In this document: positions 45,753-55,241 of the stretch, piece by piece
Layout of the letters: every line of letters starts with the position of its first letter
Numbering within the stretch: the first letter of the stretch is position 1
Position numbers and translations under genes: made by a program
Notes under the pieces: generated by a model
Database searches by the model: none
What the model was told of the DNA's origin: nothing
What the model saw: only the letters and a program-made list of their open reading frames with translations
Source: Prolixibacteraceae bacterium
GTDB taxonomy: Bacteria; Bacteroidota; Bacteroidia; Bacteroidales; Prolixibacteraceae
Direction of reading: 5' to 3'
Length of the DNA: 64,000 nucleotides
NCBI GenBank assembly: GCA_019720755.1
Contig: CP081303.1
Location: forward strand, 2,418,001 to 2,482,000

Positions 45753-45820
45753 TTGCACGAGATCTCGTTCAATCACGAAGTAAGAGCATCGAGGTTCCCA
45801 GGGGTTGTCACAACATATTA
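45753..45820 (+). repeat. REP-like repeat, degenerate copy
   Basis: TTGCACGAGATCTCGTTCAA followed by TCACGAAGTAAGAGCATCGAGGTTCCCAGGGGTTGTCACAAC in outline matches the double-hairpin unit at 8926-8990, with changes that weaken both palindromes. It lies next to the ISAs1 remnant. The rest of the gap to 45990 has no gene. Confidence 0.7.
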
Positions 45821-45990
45821 CGAAAACATATTTCAAAAAATATCAAGGCATCGTTTATGGATTCATTTACATGTAAGAATCGCATATAAATATTGGGCAA
45901 ATAGTAGTAGGAAAACAGAGATGCGGGGAATACTAAAGAATAACCCCTCTCCAAGCCTATCAAAAGGCGTGGAAGAGAATCAATAGCAAA

Positions 45991-46545
45991 TCAATGTGAG
46001 ACTTTTATCTGGTATTTGGTAAGCAATCCTATGGCAGACTGATAAGAGAAGCGAGCACCTTTTACTCTATTCTGTTCAGGATCGAGAGCTAACTGTTCGG
46101 CAGAACGAAAATCAGCGTTCATTAGATTACAACGATCGAAGAACGTTCCTCCAAGATCCACACGATCGAAAGCTACTTTTTGCATATTACAAGATTCAAA
46201 TATTGCCTCTCGGACCTTTGCATTTCGAAAAGAGCAGTTACGCAGATCCATCTCTATAAATTGAGATTGATCTAGACGACAATGATCAAAATGAAACGCC
46301 AAAAGAAAAGGATTGGCATGGTTAAAAGCGACTCCTTGTAGAAGACACTCTCGAAATGTTACGTTACGAAAAGCGCTACCAGAGAGGTTCACAAGGGAGA
46401 GATCGCACCCTATAAATTCACAATCTTCAAACTCATAGCCATTCAATATCAGACTATTCATATGAACACTTTCGAAACGACATTCGAGATATTGTGTGGG
46501 AGCAGTTTCTATGTGCGTACAGACGCAATCTTCTATCGTATTCAT
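45991..46545 (-). CDS. Pentapeptide-repeat protein
   Basis: A 184-residue protein built of pentapeptide repeats (pattern A(D/N)LXX), for example CEFIGCDLSLVNLSGSAF, FIEMDLRNCSFRNAK, CNMQKVAFDRVDLGG and CNLMNADFRSAEQL. Such proteins form a right-handed quadrilateral beta-helix. Some, such as Qnr/MfpA, protect DNA gyrase from quinolones, but the family is broad and this one has no feature that shows that role. No signal peptide, so cytoplasmic. Single gene. Confidence 0.9.
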   Translation of the reverse strand: MNTIEDCVCTHIETAPTQYLECRFESVHMNSLILNGYEFEDCEFIGCDLSLVNLSGSAFRNVTFRECLLQGVAFNHANPFLLAFHFDHCRLDQSQFIEMDLRNCSFRNAKVREAIFESCNMQKVAFDRVDLGGTFFDRCNLMNADFRSAEQLALDPEQNRVKGARFSYQSAIGLLTKYQIKVSH

Positions 46546-46672
46546 GATGTTTTTTCGTTATTGTTTAATATTTAAGATGGAATACTCTCCGCGGGAAAGA
46601 GCAAGAGTTTTGTGAACGACTAAAATGAGTTAATAATAATTGGCAAAGATATCATAAATAATAAAACGCAGA

Positions 46673-46698
46673 AAGGGGGCAGCATATTGCTTCCCCCT
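46673..46698 (-). terminator. Pyruvate kinase terminator
   Basis: On the minus strand: AGGGGGA-AGC-AATAT-GCT-GCCCCCT, a strong stem with a weak T-tract (TTC). It lies about 27 bases after the pyk stop. Confidence 0.65.
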
Positions 46699-46724
46699 CT
46701 CTTGTTAAGTAATATTATTCAGGC

Positions 46725-48164
46725 TTAAAGCTCCTCACCTACCACACCAATTAGTGCCATACGAGAACCAATACGCTCTGGAGGAAGAGTTCCAACAAAA
46801 ACATAACGATCATCATTCTTTAGATAATTCTTATGTACCATCTCTTTCTCCATCCATTCTAAGAACTCCGAAGTAACGGTTGGCATCTTAGGCAAGAAGA
46901 AAGTACGTACCCCCCACATTAGAGATAGAGAGTTCACCATCTTGCGATTTGGAGTAAAGACATAGATATTTGCATCTGGACGATGGCGTGCAATATGTGC
47001 AGCAGCAAAACCTGTTTCACTAATTACTACGATTGCTTTTGCTTGAATGTCTTTGGCAAGTGTCACTGCATTCTGAATGATATGACGGCTATAATAGCAG
47101 TTGTCGTTAATGGTAACATCAAACTGTCCATCGTAAGGGAAAGCGTTGCTTACCTCAACAGAGCGGATCACTTGGCTCATCACCTGTACTGATTCTACAG
47201 GATATTGTCCAGCAGCCGACTCCTCACTAAGCATCACTGCATCTACACCATCCATCACAGCAGAAGCGATATCGTTTACTTCAGCACGTGTAGGCATTGG
47301 ATTCTTCACCATACTCTCAAGCATCTGTGTTGCCACGATTACGGGCTTAGCAAGACGCTTACATTTTTGAATGATCTCTTTCTGTACGATAGGCACTTCA
47401 GAGAAGCTTGTTTCAATACCAAGGTCTCCACGAGCAATCATAATAGCATCAGTCGCATCGATGATCTTGTCGATACGACGAAGCGCTTCAGGTCGCTCAA
47501 TTTTAGCAATAATTTTAGCATCACAACCAGCTTCATCTAAGATGCTACGTAGCTGTTCGATATCGGCAGCAGAACGTACAAATGAGATTGCCACCCAATT
47601 TACGTCATTCTGAATACCAAACTGAAGATCCTCTAAATCTTTGGTTGTCAAACAACCTTCAGAGATTGAGGTATCTGGAAGATTGATTCCTTTACGACTT
47701 TTAAGAAGTCCACCGATAATCACTTCGGTAACCACCTCGTCTCCATGAATCTCTTTCACCTCTAGGCGGATACGACCATCATCAATCAGGATATTCTCTC
47801 CCACTTTCACATCATTTGTGAAACCTTGATAAACAGTAGACACCTTTTCAGAAGTACCAAGACACTCTTTTGTAGTGATGACAAGAGATTCTCCAGGGAC
47901 AATCTCTACCCCATTGTTCTCCACTTGACCAATACGGATCTTAGGTCCTTGAAGGTCTTGAAGAATAGAAAGATTATAGTGAAAATTTTTATTAATCTCT
48001 TTAATATTGGCAATCACCTTCGCATGGTCTTCATGGGTACCATGAGAGAAGTTTAAACGAAATACATTGACTCCAGACGCAGCCAACTGTAACAACATCT
48101 CTTTGCTACAACTAGAAGGGCCAACAGTAGCCACCACTTTGGTTCTTTTTGATAAAAAATCCAT
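46725..48164 (-). CDS. pyk: Pyruvate kinase
   Basis: A 479-residue pyruvate kinase, converting PEP + ADP to pyruvate + ATP in glycolysis. The N-terminal KVVATVGPSS, RLNFSHG near 36-42, the catalytic region KIIAKIERPEALRRID near 216-232, MIARGDLGIE near 240-249 and VATQMLESM near 274-282 are all present. The C-terminal domain is of usual length and no extra PEP-utiliser domain is attached. If the 14012 protein is a PPi-dependent PEPCK, the two would compete at the PEP node. Single gene with a terminator. Confidence 0.98.
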   Translation of the reverse strand: MDFLSKRTKVVATVGPSSCSKEMLLQLAASGVNVFRLNFSHGTHEDHAKVIANIKEINKNFHYNLSILQDLQGPKIRIGQVENNGVEIVPGESLVITTKECLGTSEKVSTVYQGFTNDVKVGENILIDDGRIRLEVKEIHGDEVVTEVIIGGLLKSRKGINLPDTSISEGCLTTKDLEDLQFGIQNDVNWVAISFVRSAADIEQLRSILDEAGCDAKIIAKIERPEALRRIDKIIDATDAIMIARGDLGIETSFSEVPIVQKEIIQKCKRLAKPVIVATQMLESMVKNPMPTRAEVNDIASAVMDGVDAVMLSEESAAGQYPVESVQVMSQVIRSVEVSNAFPYDGQFDVTINDNCYYSRHIIQNAVTLAKDIQAKAIVVISETGFAAAHIARHRPDANIYVFTPNRKMVNSLSLMWGVRTFFLPKMPTVTSEFLEWMEKEMVHKNYLKNDDRYVFVGTLPPERIGSRMALIGVVGEEL

Positions 48165-48551
48165 TATACCTCTTTAATTAATAAAATATGCAATTGACTA
48201 ACTGATAAATTTAAAAAAATATGTGACAAATATGACTTTTGATAACAAGTTTAAAGATTTATTAGCCTATAGATGTAGAACTAAAAGAGACATAAGTCAC
48301 CTATTAAACACTATAACCCAATGATCTAAAGAATGTTCTATAACACAAAAGATTTTTTCTATATGAAGGATTCAAATGATGAAATCGAAGGGTACATAAC
48401 ATTCAGATAACAAATGAGTCATCTTTGAAACAATAAAAAAGTAAAAGACAGTAAAGCCTATAATATTTGCTACATTCTATTGCACCAAACGGTATACTAA
48501 AAGAGATAATTTAAGGAGGTATTTTTAACTGAATAAAATGATAATCAATAT
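48165..48551. other. Gene-free stretch upstream of pyk
   Basis: About 390 AT-rich bases with no supported coding region or repeat. The pyk promoter must lie near its right-hand start, but no box could be fixed. Confidence 0.5.
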
Positions 48552-48587
48552 AAAATCCCATGTCTCACTGGAACATAGGATTTTTAT
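48552..48587 (-). terminator. Terminator of the trkH operon
   Basis: On the minus strand: AATCCTATGT-TCCAGTGAG-ACATGGGATT followed by TTA, with one mismatch in the stem. It lies about 20 bases after the trkH stop. Confidence 0.7.
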
Positions 48588-48605
48588 ATTATACTAAGAG
48601 TACTC

Positions 48606-50039
48606 TTATCTTTTCGAGAAGAGTGCGAAAATACTAAATATCTCTAGACGACCTAAGAGCATATTTCCACTTAATAGATACTTACCTAAATCGGGAATAG
48701 AGCTAAAGTTTCCAAGCGAACTAACATTTCCGAAACCAGGACCCACATTCCCCATACAAGTTGCAGAAGCACTAAAAGAGGTAAACAGATCGATATCCAT
48801 TGCTGTAAGCGCCAATGTGGTTGCAAAGATAACGACTAGATAAATTACAATAAAAGTAATCGCTCCTGAAATGGTCTCTTCCGAAAGAGTCATCTTTCCA
48901 ATCTTAGAGGTTGCAACGGCTCTAGGATGTTGAATTTTCTTTAATTGATTTAGCATCCCCTTCCACAAGATCATCACCCTATTTACTTTAATACCTCCTG
49001 AGGTAGACCCAGCACAAGCACATTGTAGGGTAAAGAAAATTAGAATAACCTGTGTAAATGGAGGCCAAGAAGCAGTATCACAAGTAGCGAATCCAGTAGT
49101 GGTTCCAACCGATATCAACTGAAAAGAGGCATATCTAGCAGCTGTTAAAAAATTGGGGTAATATCCATCGGCAACGAGTTTTGCAGAGACTAAAATGGTA
49201 GCAACAGCCATACCTCCTAAATAATAGCGAACAATTGGAGAGGTAAAGATATTGGAACGCTTTCCTAAAGCAGTCATATATAACAGGCCAAAATGGATAC
49301 CTGAGATCAACATAAAAAAGTTAATCACCATCTCTATCGAGGCACTATCAAAAGCTGCAACACTCATATTCTTAGTGGAGAAACCTCCAGTAGCAATCGT
49401 AGCAAAGGAGTGGTTCACAGCATCAAACCAGCCCATACCGCACCAATTCAATAGGACGACTTCGGCAAGCGTAAGCACTAGGTACACAACCAATATCACA
49501 CGAATGGATTTCTTTGTAGTATAGCGTAGATCTTCTTTTGCCAAAGGGGAAACCTCATTACTATAAAGTACTAGTTTGGCTTGTCCTGATTGAGGCAGAA
49601 TAGCCAAGACGAAGATGATAATTCCAATACCTCCAAGCCAGTGAGTCGACGATCTCCAAAAAAGGATTCCTTTAGGAAGAGTCTGTATCTCATTTAAGAT
49701 CGTAGAACCTGTAGTAGTAAAGCCAGACACACTCTCGAAGACGGCATTGGCTAAGGTAAACTCTCCTCCATATAGGATATAAGGAACAATCCCAATCACA
49801 CAGGATATCATCCACCCTAAAACGACAATAGCGAGTCCTTCATGGTTATTGATATCTTCGATCTTCGGGATAAAGATATAGGGAACCAATCCAAATAAGA
49901 TAGCAAGAATACTACTAAAAAGCAGAGCCATCTGCGCTCCATCAGCATATCCTAAAGAGATCAGAAAAGAGATAAAAAGAAAAACACCATTCAGTAAACA
50001 GACCAAGCCAAGTTGGCGTATAACAACATAACCTCTCAT
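48606..50039 (-). CDS. trkH: TrkH/KtrB-type potassium transporter subunit
   Basis: A 477-residue K+ channel-like transporter subunit with about 10-12 membrane segments. Four P-loop-like filter regions are seen in order: ESVSGFTTTGST near 108, NHSFATIATGGFST near 210, ISVGTTTGFATCD near 310, and SATCMGNVGPGFGNV near 430, each carrying the key Gly of the selectivity filter. TrkH needs a cytoplasmic gating protein (TrkA), which is not in the window. It lies 7 bases after a HAMP-domain membrane protein gene in the same direction, which may sense or tune it. Confidence 0.94.
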   Translation of the reverse strand: MRGYVVIRQLGLVCLLNGVFLFISFLISLGYADGAQMALLFSSILAILFGLVPYIFIPKIEDINNHEGLAIVVLGWMISCVIGIVPYILYGGEFTLANAVFESVSGFTTTGSTILNEIQTLPKGILFWRSSTHWLGGIGIIIFVLAILPQSGQAKLVLYSNEVSPLAKEDLRYTTKKSIRVILVVYLVLTLAEVVLLNWCGMGWFDAVNHSFATIATGGFSTKNMSVAAFDSASIEMVINFFMLISGIHFGLLYMTALGKRSNIFTSPIVRYYLGGMAVATILVSAKLVADGYYPNFLTAARYASFQLISVGTTTGFATCDTASWPPFTQVILIFFTLQCACAGSTSGGIKVNRVMILWKGMLNQLKKIQHPRAVATSKIGKMTLSEETISGAITFIVIYLVVIFATTLALTAMDIDLFTSFSASATCMGNVGPGFGNVSSLGNFSSIPDLGKYLLSGNMLLGRLEIFSIFALFSKR

Positions 50040-50046
50040 AACTGTA

Positions 50047-50790
50047 CTATTGATTCTTATTGGTTAGTTTCTTAATCACCTCAGCCAACTTACGCAATTC
50101 ATCATTTGTTTGGATATTCACATCAAAAGGCCGACCATATCTCAGGTTATCATTGGCTCTATCATTAATACGTATAATTGGTTCCACAAAGAAATGGTTC
50201 ACTAGATACGAGAATACAGAGATAAAGAGAAGTAAAGCAACCACAACCACGACTCCAGGAACAATAGCACGCTTAGCACGTTCTTTTAGACCAGTAGAAG
50301 TTTTAAAAAGCGCATTTTGATTATACTTTTGAATCTTAATCACCTCGTGTGTCATCTTTGTTAAAAGAGGATATGGGTTCTGATAGTACCACTCCAAAGT
50401 AGCAATTTTACGATTAAAAAGAGTGGAGTCCTTCATCATATTTAGATCATCGATAAAGATTGCAAGATTTTCAACACTCTGTCTTTCCACTTTACTAATA
50501 GTATCTTTTTTGACAATATTTAAAGCTTCTAAGAAAGAGTCACCACCCTGTTCAAAGTCCTCATATCCAACACTCCATTGTCCTTGCAAGATTAACAAGA
50601 TACCTTCATTTTGCTTTTCAAGACTCGTTAGCATCTGGTTAGAAGCTTTAATTTTCGTGTTATTTTGGCTCAAAATCCTGTTAATGGATACACCAATCTT
50701 TGAAAATTCAATTCCTGAAATTGCCCCAGCGGCAACCATTAAAAGTGCCATGATAATAAAACCAGAAAAGATTTTTAAACGTATCTTCAT
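50047..50790 (-). CDS. HAMP-domain membrane protein without output domain
   Basis: A 247-residue protein with a two-helix membrane layout: segment 1 at residues 7-27, a periplasmic helical domain of about 150 residues (four-helix-bundle MCP-type), segment 2 at about 176-198, and a HAMP linker (VEPIIRINDRANDNLRYGRP and a following amphipathic helix). It stops right after HAMP, with no kinase, guanylate cyclase or methyl-accepting domain. The stop is 7 bases before trkH, so it is co-transcribed. It could pass a signal to TrkH directly or be the remnant of a larger sensor. The family assignment of HAMP is solid, the role is inference. Confidence 0.82.
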   Translation of the reverse strand: MKIRLKIFSGFIIMALLMVAAGAISGIEFSKIGVSINRILSQNNTKIKASNQMLTSLEKQNEGILLILQGQWSVGYEDFEQGGDSFLEALNIVKKDTISKVERQSVENLAIFIDDLNMMKDSTLFNRKIATLEWYYQNPYPLLTKMTHEVIKIQKYNQNALFKTSTGLKERAKRAIVPGVVVVVALLLFISVFSYLVNHFFVEPIIRINDRANDNLRYGRPFDVNIQTNDELRKLAEVIKKLTNKNQ

Positions 50791-50888
50791 CGTTTCTTTC
50801 TAAAAAAAATAAAATAGACTACAATTATTGTACAGCTACAATAACAAAATGTTCATTGCAACGACACATCATAAAAAAACTTGTAGCA

Positions 50889-50920
50889 CAAATGTAGAAA
50901 GAAATATAAGTATATCTTTG
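50889..50920. promoter_or_regulatory. Candidate divergent -7 boxes for HAMP/trkH and plsC
   Basis: CAAATGTA at 50889-50896 reads TACATTTG on the minus strand (TAnnTTTG), 99 bases before the HAMP gene start. TATCTTTG at 50913-50920 fits the same box on the plus strand, 145 bases before plsC. No convincing -33 boxes. By eye only. Confidence 0.35.
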
Positions 50921-51064
50921 TAAAAAAAACAGAATCTAAGTTATAAGTTAAGATTCTTATAATATTGGGGGAAAATAAAGACGCTATTTTGCGTATCAAT
51001 ACTATCCCCACCCCAATAAATGGAAGAGTTTTTAACTATTAATAAAATTTAATTACTTTTTTAC

Positions 51065-51811
51065 ATGATGAATATCTTTGTTTACATCCTGTCGACACTA
51101 CGACTTATATTGTTGGTCATCGTATCTTTTATAGTTGTGTTTTCAGGTCTTCTTGTATGGTATATAAGTGGGAAAAACAGAAAAATTGGACAGAGTGTTA
51201 GTTATATTTGGGCTAATGCATCGCTATGGCTATTAAACATTAAAATCAGGTACTATGGGGATAGACCAAAAAGTGCAGGAATTGTGATGGCAAACCATCA
51301 GGGGTATTTAGACATCTTTGTACTATTGGCACAAGGACGTTACTCTATTATTGCCAAGCAAGAGATTGGAAAATGGCCTATTGTGAAGAGTGCTGCAAAA
51401 ATGATCAATATGATTTTGGTTAATCGAGGAAATGCATCCTCCATGATAAAGGTGATGCGTACACTAAAAGAAGAGCTTGAAGGAGGAAATAGTATTATTC
51501 TTTTCCCTGAAGGGAAAACCAATGCAGGAAATAAAACTGCTCCATTCAAGAGAGGTTCTTTTAAAGTAGCAACTGAGTTGGAGGCACCTGTGACACCGGT
51601 TTCTATCATCTATCATAACCCGAAAGATTCGTGGACAGGAAGTGCCACTTTTATTCCTCACTTTCTAAAGCAAATGGGTAAATGGAGAACAGAAATGACT
51701 ATTGTTTTTGCTCCATCTATCCAGTCAGGTTCTCTTCCGGAGTTGATGAAAGAGACCAAAGAGGTTATTGACAAGATGTTAGAGGAACACAATCCTTCTA
51801 ATTCCAAATAG
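51065..51811 (+). CDS. plsC: 1-acyl-sn-glycerol-3-phosphate acyltransferase
   Basis: A 248-residue membrane-bound acyltransferase that makes phosphatidic acid from lysophosphatidic acid. An N-terminal membrane segment (about residues 10-32) is followed by the catalytic NHQGYLD (HX4D) at about 77-83, a conserved block GKWPIVKSA, and FPEGKTN (the FPEGTRS-type motif) near 149-155. The HX4D and FPEG pair fixes the family; lysophospholipid specificity is the usual one but is not proven. Single gene. Confidence 0.93.
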   Translation: MMNIFVYILSTLRLILLVIVSFIVVFSGLLVWYISGKNRKIGQSVSYIWANASLWLLNIKIRYYGDRPKSAGIVMANHQGYLDIFVLLAQGRYSIIAKQEIGKWPIVKSAAKMINMILVNRGNASSMIKVMRTLKEELEGGNSIILFPEGKTNAGNKTAPFKRGSFKVATELEAPVTPVSIIYHNPKDSWTGSATFIPHFLKQMGKWRTEMTIVFAPSIQSGSLPELMKETKEVIDKMLEEHNPSNSK

Positions 51812-52586
51812 ATTTCGATAAGAGATTGTTTTAATCAACACCCTTTCCAGAAATCAAGTTACAGTTCAAAAGGTAATTAAGGGGGTAATAGACCTATTTA
51901 TACCATCACTACTTTAGAACTTACACTCTTTTCTGGACCTTGTCAAACAGTCCTAAAATGAGGAGACACTCTTTTATTGCTCCTTGTTTGCCCCCTGTTT
52001 GACAGTTCCTTTGTCCATACATCACTCATGGCTGCCTCATGGTTTGTCCATCAAATCGATGGAGAATCGATGAACAAACCATGAACAAACCATGAACAAA
52101 CCATGAACAAAGTACGAATGAATCCCTTATGAAAGCACTTTTAAAGTGACCTAAACGATTTATTCAGGTCCCCACACAAGGAGTCTCTATAAAGTTGAAA
52201 TTCAGCGACACACTTCACATGATTCAACCACTTTCATATAGAGGATATCTTTGATTGACAAATCAATGATTTGTGTTACAATTTGCTAACGATAGTATGG
52301 ATACAATAAAGACAAATTTGTACAAGTAACTTGTTTCGGTGGCATGTTTTTTTTGTTACAATTTACAGCATTCTAATTGCGAACACACAAATGTCTCATT
52401 CTTCTAGAGTTAGTTCTGTTGAATCCGCATGGTTTTTCCTCAATGAGTTATTTCATAAGTTTACCTTTGCAATCTAGTGAATCGAAAAGAGTTCCTATTA
52501 GGTTCTATCCAATTTCTAGTTTATGTTCCTCTTGGGGTTTATAGATTCATTTCAAGAGGCAAAGTGAGGATTTGTATACATAAAAA
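51812..52586. other. Long gene-free region with 11-bp array and inverted repeats
   Basis: An 775-base stretch between plsC and a convergent patatin gene. It holds the inverted 11-bp array at 52038-52111 and a 10-base inverted repeat TGTCAAACAG/CTGTTTGACA at 51941-51950 and 51995-52004. No coding region is supported. Confidence 0.6.
52038..52111. repeat. 11-bp tandem array, inverted homologue of 9213-9289
   Basis: Units CGATGGAGAAT, CGATGAACAAA and then CCATGAACAAA three times at exact 11-base steps (52057-52111). Preceded by CATGGTTTGTCCATC at 52038-52052, which is the inverse of the unit and lets the array fold back. Read on the minus strand, the whole follows 9213-9289 almost base for base (GGTTTGTTCATGG..., CCATCGATTCTCCATCGATT), so the two are homologous. 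Confidence 0.85.
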
Positions 52587-52640
52587 AAATTCTTCATCCC
52601 CTACCATTAGATCGTAAAGGGGATGAAGAATTTCTTTTTT
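52587..52640. terminator. Bidirectional terminator before the patatin gene
   Basis: AAATTCTTCATCCCCT pairs perfectly with AGGGGATGAAGAATTT over a 15-base loop, with A-tract before and CTTTTTT after. Serves the patatin gene (minus) and can stop reading from plsC. Confidence 0.9.
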
Positions 52641-52688
52641 CTATCGACACATCTAATAGAATCAACCTGTTGCTCTTATTAGAGAATA

Positions 52689-53624
52689 CTATAAGTTTTT
52701 CTTTTCGATCGCATAAAAAGCTTCCCGTGCAGCATATCTGCCTATTTCGATAAGATCACGTGATTTATTAAACTCAAAAGTACCACAAAGATCACGTGGA
52801 ATTTTAATCAATACATCTGGTGGATAATCCTTCAATATATATCCAGACAGTTGTTCCTGCATCATATCAAACATATGATTTAAAGTGGAAAAATAGGAGA
52901 GTGTTTCGGATTTCTTCTGTTTGTCATCGTCATTAGACTTTCCAAAGATATACGAATACTTATTGAAAAGAGTAAATACCTTATCAAAGACAGGGCCTTC
53001 AAGATGAAAAGGGGCTGTTTTCTCCTCTGTTTCTTGGATCATATTACGCATTATATTGTCTTTCTCTGTGGTGACAAATGCATTTAAGTCGACAGCCACA
53101 TGAAGATGATGATCCTCTTTTATTATACGATTAACAGGAATTGGATTGCACACTCCTCCATCAAAAAGAGTAGAGTCTTCATGTAGTACAGGAGTCAAGA
53201 AGCCGGGTATTGCTACAGATGCTCTCATTGCTGTTAACAGATCACCTTTATCGAAAATAATCTCTCTTCGGTTGATCATATCGCTAGCAATTGCAACGAA
53301 TGAAATTGGAAGAGACTCAATATCAATATCCTGAACCCAATCTTCTAAATGTCCAAACACTTTTTTCCCTTGGATTAATCCAGCTTGTCCAGAGAAGTCT
53401 AGATCCATTAACTGAAACACATCCATCCGATCTAGGTCACAAATCCACTCTGTATAGTCGTCTAATTTACCAGCAGCATACAAACCGCCAACCACAGCAC
53501 CAATAGACGCACCAGCAATAGAGCTTATAGTATAACCACGCTCAAGGATCTCTTGAATTACCCCAATTTGGGTTATTCCCCTTGCGCCACCGCTAGAGAG
53601 AGTTAAAGCAACTTGTTTATCCAT
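52689..53624 (-). CDS. Patatin-like phospholipase (RssA-like)
   Basis: A 311-residue patatin-family esterase/lipase. The oxyanion-hole block SSGGARGITQIGVIQ is at residues 10-24, the nucleophile elbow GASIGAVVGG (GxSxG, Ser near 40) and the catalytic Asp in DGGVCNPIPV near 155 complete the Ser-Asp dyad. No signal peptide, so cytoplasmic. Natural substrate unknown. Ends in a strong bidirectional terminator; a second terminator separates it from manA upstream. Confidence 0.93.
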   Translation of the reverse strand: MDKQVALTLSSGGARGITQIGVIQEILERGYTISSIAGASIGAVVGGLYAAGKLDDYTEWICDLDRMDVFQLMDLDFSGQAGLIQGKKVFGHLEDWVQDIDIESLPISFVAIASDMINRREIIFDKGDLLTAMRASVAIPGFLTPVLHEDSTLFDGGVCNPIPVNRIIKEDHHLHVAVDLNAFVTTEKDNIMRNMIQETEEKTAPFHLEGPVFDKVFTLFNKYSYIFGKSNDDDKQKKSETLSYFSTLNHMFDMMQEQLSGYILKDYPPDVLIKIPRDLCGTFEFNKSRDLIEIGRYAAREAFYAIEKKNL

Positions 53625-53649
53625 CTAAAACAATATTTAATAAAAACTA

Positions 53650-53687
53650 AAAAAAGAGATACTTATACAAAAAGTATCTCTTTTTAA
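53650..53687 (-). terminator. Terminator of the Dabb/manA unit
   Basis: AAAAAGAGATACTT pairs with AAGTATCTCTTTTT across a 6-base loop, with A- and T-tracts on both sides. It lies between the manA stop (53719) and the patatin start. Confidence 0.88.
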
Positions 53688-53718
53688 AAATAGTAATTTT
53701 ATTCTTATTGAAAGACTA

Positions 53719-54720
53719 TTATTTCTCAGAATCTTTCAGGTATACTTCTAATAATTTGGTAGAGCCCTTAGGAGTAAGAGTAAAGTTCTCTAAAGAAGCA
53801 GGGACAAGAATAGACTCGCCTAAACCAATCTCAAGAGTTCCCTCTTCCCATGTAATAGTATATGCTCCTTCTAGACACATATAGATTACAAAAGAATCAA
53901 GCTTATTGAAGTTTTTCTCGATCTTTTGGTCGAAATTCATCACGTTGGTAGTGAAGTATTCACAAGAAACAACCTCAGTAGAAGCATTGTTCTCTGCGTT
54001 ATACTCTGTTCTATAATTATCTTCTTTTGTAAAGTCGATCGCATCCACAGCAAGCTCTGTATGCAGTTCACGACCATTGCCTTGCGCATCTTTACGATTG
54101 AAGTCATAGATACGGTAAGTTACGTCAGAAGTTTGCTGAATCTCTGCAACCAAAAGACCTCGACCAATAGCATGCACACGCCCCGCAGGCATAAAGAACA
54201 CATCTCCAGCCGTTACAGTCTCCGTGTTTAGCATATCCATCACAGTATTCTCTTCCACAGCAGACACATACTCCTCTTTGGTCACCTCTTTGGCAAAACC
54301 AGAGATAAGAGTACTGTCTTTATCTGCCTGAACAACATACCACATTTCAGTTTTACCGAAGGCATTGTGTCTCTCTTTAGATAATTCATCATCTGGATGC
54401 ACTTGAATAGATAGGTCATCATTCGCATCGATAAATTTAATCAAAAGAGGAAATTCTGTACCGAACTTTTCGTAGACTTTATCTCCTACCAATTCGCCCA
54501 TATAGATCTCAATCAACTCTTGAAGATTGTTTCCGGCAAGGAAACCATTTGCTACGGTAGATATATCTCCCTCGACACCAGAGATTTCCCAAGACTCTCC
54601 AGCATTAGGAAGTGGTGCAATCTTTTTACCTAAAATTGACTCTAATTTGTCTCCTCCCCAAATCTTATCTTTAAGAATAGGGGTAAATTTGATAGGATAC
54701 AATCCTTTATTGCTGTCCAT
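53719..54720 (-). CDS. manA: Mannose-6-phosphate isomerase, class I
   Basis: A 333-residue phosphomannose isomerase (zinc cupin), interconverting mannose-6-P and fructose-6-P; it feeds GDP-mannose synthesis or mannose use. IWGGDKL near 20, GESWEISG near 42, IKFIDANDDLSIQVHPDD near 93-110 with the zinc-binding His and the Glu in GKTEMWYV near 120-127 are seen, and a second cupin domain with AGRVHAIGRGLLVAEIQQTSD near 175-195 holds the other zinc ligand. It follows a Dabb-domain gene by 14 bases, probably the same transcript. Confidence 0.95.
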   Translation of the reverse strand: MDSNKGLYPIKFTPILKDKIWGGDKLESILGKKIAPLPNAGESWEISGVEGDISTVANGFLAGNNLQELIEIYMGELVGDKVYEKFGTEFPLLIKFIDANDDLSIQVHPDDELSKERHNAFGKTEMWYVVQADKDSTLISGFAKEVTKEEYVSAVEENTVMDMLNTETVTAGDVFFMPAGRVHAIGRGLLVAEIQQTSDVTYRIYDFNRKDAQGNGRELHTELAVDAIDFTKEDNYRTEYNAENNASTEVVSCEYFTTNVMNFDQKIEKNFNKLDSFVIYMCLEGAYTITWEEGTLEIGLGESILVPASLENFTLTPKGSTKLLEVYLKDSEK

Positions 54721-54734
54721 TTATCCAGTTTTAA

Positions 54735-55037
54735 TTAAAATTCAAAATCTACACATGCACGTCCAACAGCATATTTCTTCACGACCTTCACAACCTCAAG
54801 ATGAAGAGGATGAACTTGATAAATATCTACATCCGCCAACGTGTTAAAATGTGTTATTAAAGCCAAATCAAAAGAGTCACTATTCAAAGTATGATGAAGT
54901 TGGACTTCAATGTGTTTCAACTGTTCTATTTTGCCATCTAAGCCCATCAAAGACTCTTTGATCTCGAGTAATGCATCTTGCTTATCCTTAGGAGTATCAA
55001 AGTCTTGGACTTTGAATAATACAGTATGATTGATCAT
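54735..55037 (-). CDS. Dabb (stress-responsive A/B barrel) domain protein
   Basis: A 100-residue protein starting MINHTVLFKVQDF, the typical Dabb start (an H-x-V-x-F/L-x-(F/W) strand), with a dimeric alpha/beta barrel pattern and HTLNSDSFDLALITHFN, then YQVHPLHLEVVKVV. The Dabb family includes small proteins of unknown activity that may be monooxygenase-like or stress-induced. Located 14 bases upstream of manA in the same direction. Confidence 0.92.
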   Translation of the reverse strand: MINHTVLFKVQDFDTPKDKQDALLEIKESLMGLDGKIEQLKHIEVQLHHTLNSDSFDLALITHFNTLADVDIYQVHPLHLEVVKVVKKYAVGRACVDFEF

Positions 55038-55241
55038 GATCTATTCGTTTATAACATTAGACAATACATCCAAACAAAAGTAGTAAGAAATCTTTGTTTC
55101 GACTTTTTATTCAGCGAATATAATACGTAAAAAAAGCTAACAAAAGAAATATCTAATGATATTGTGATATCAGACAGGTTAAAATAGAGAATAAATTTAA
55201 TTTATAATGACTATATTTACAGATTATATATGGAATAGAAT

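Noticed and set aside
45991-46545. Quinolone-resistance (Qnr-like) role for the pentapeptide protein
   Set aside because: Pentapeptide repeats alone do not show this; the loops that mark Qnr proteins were not recognised.
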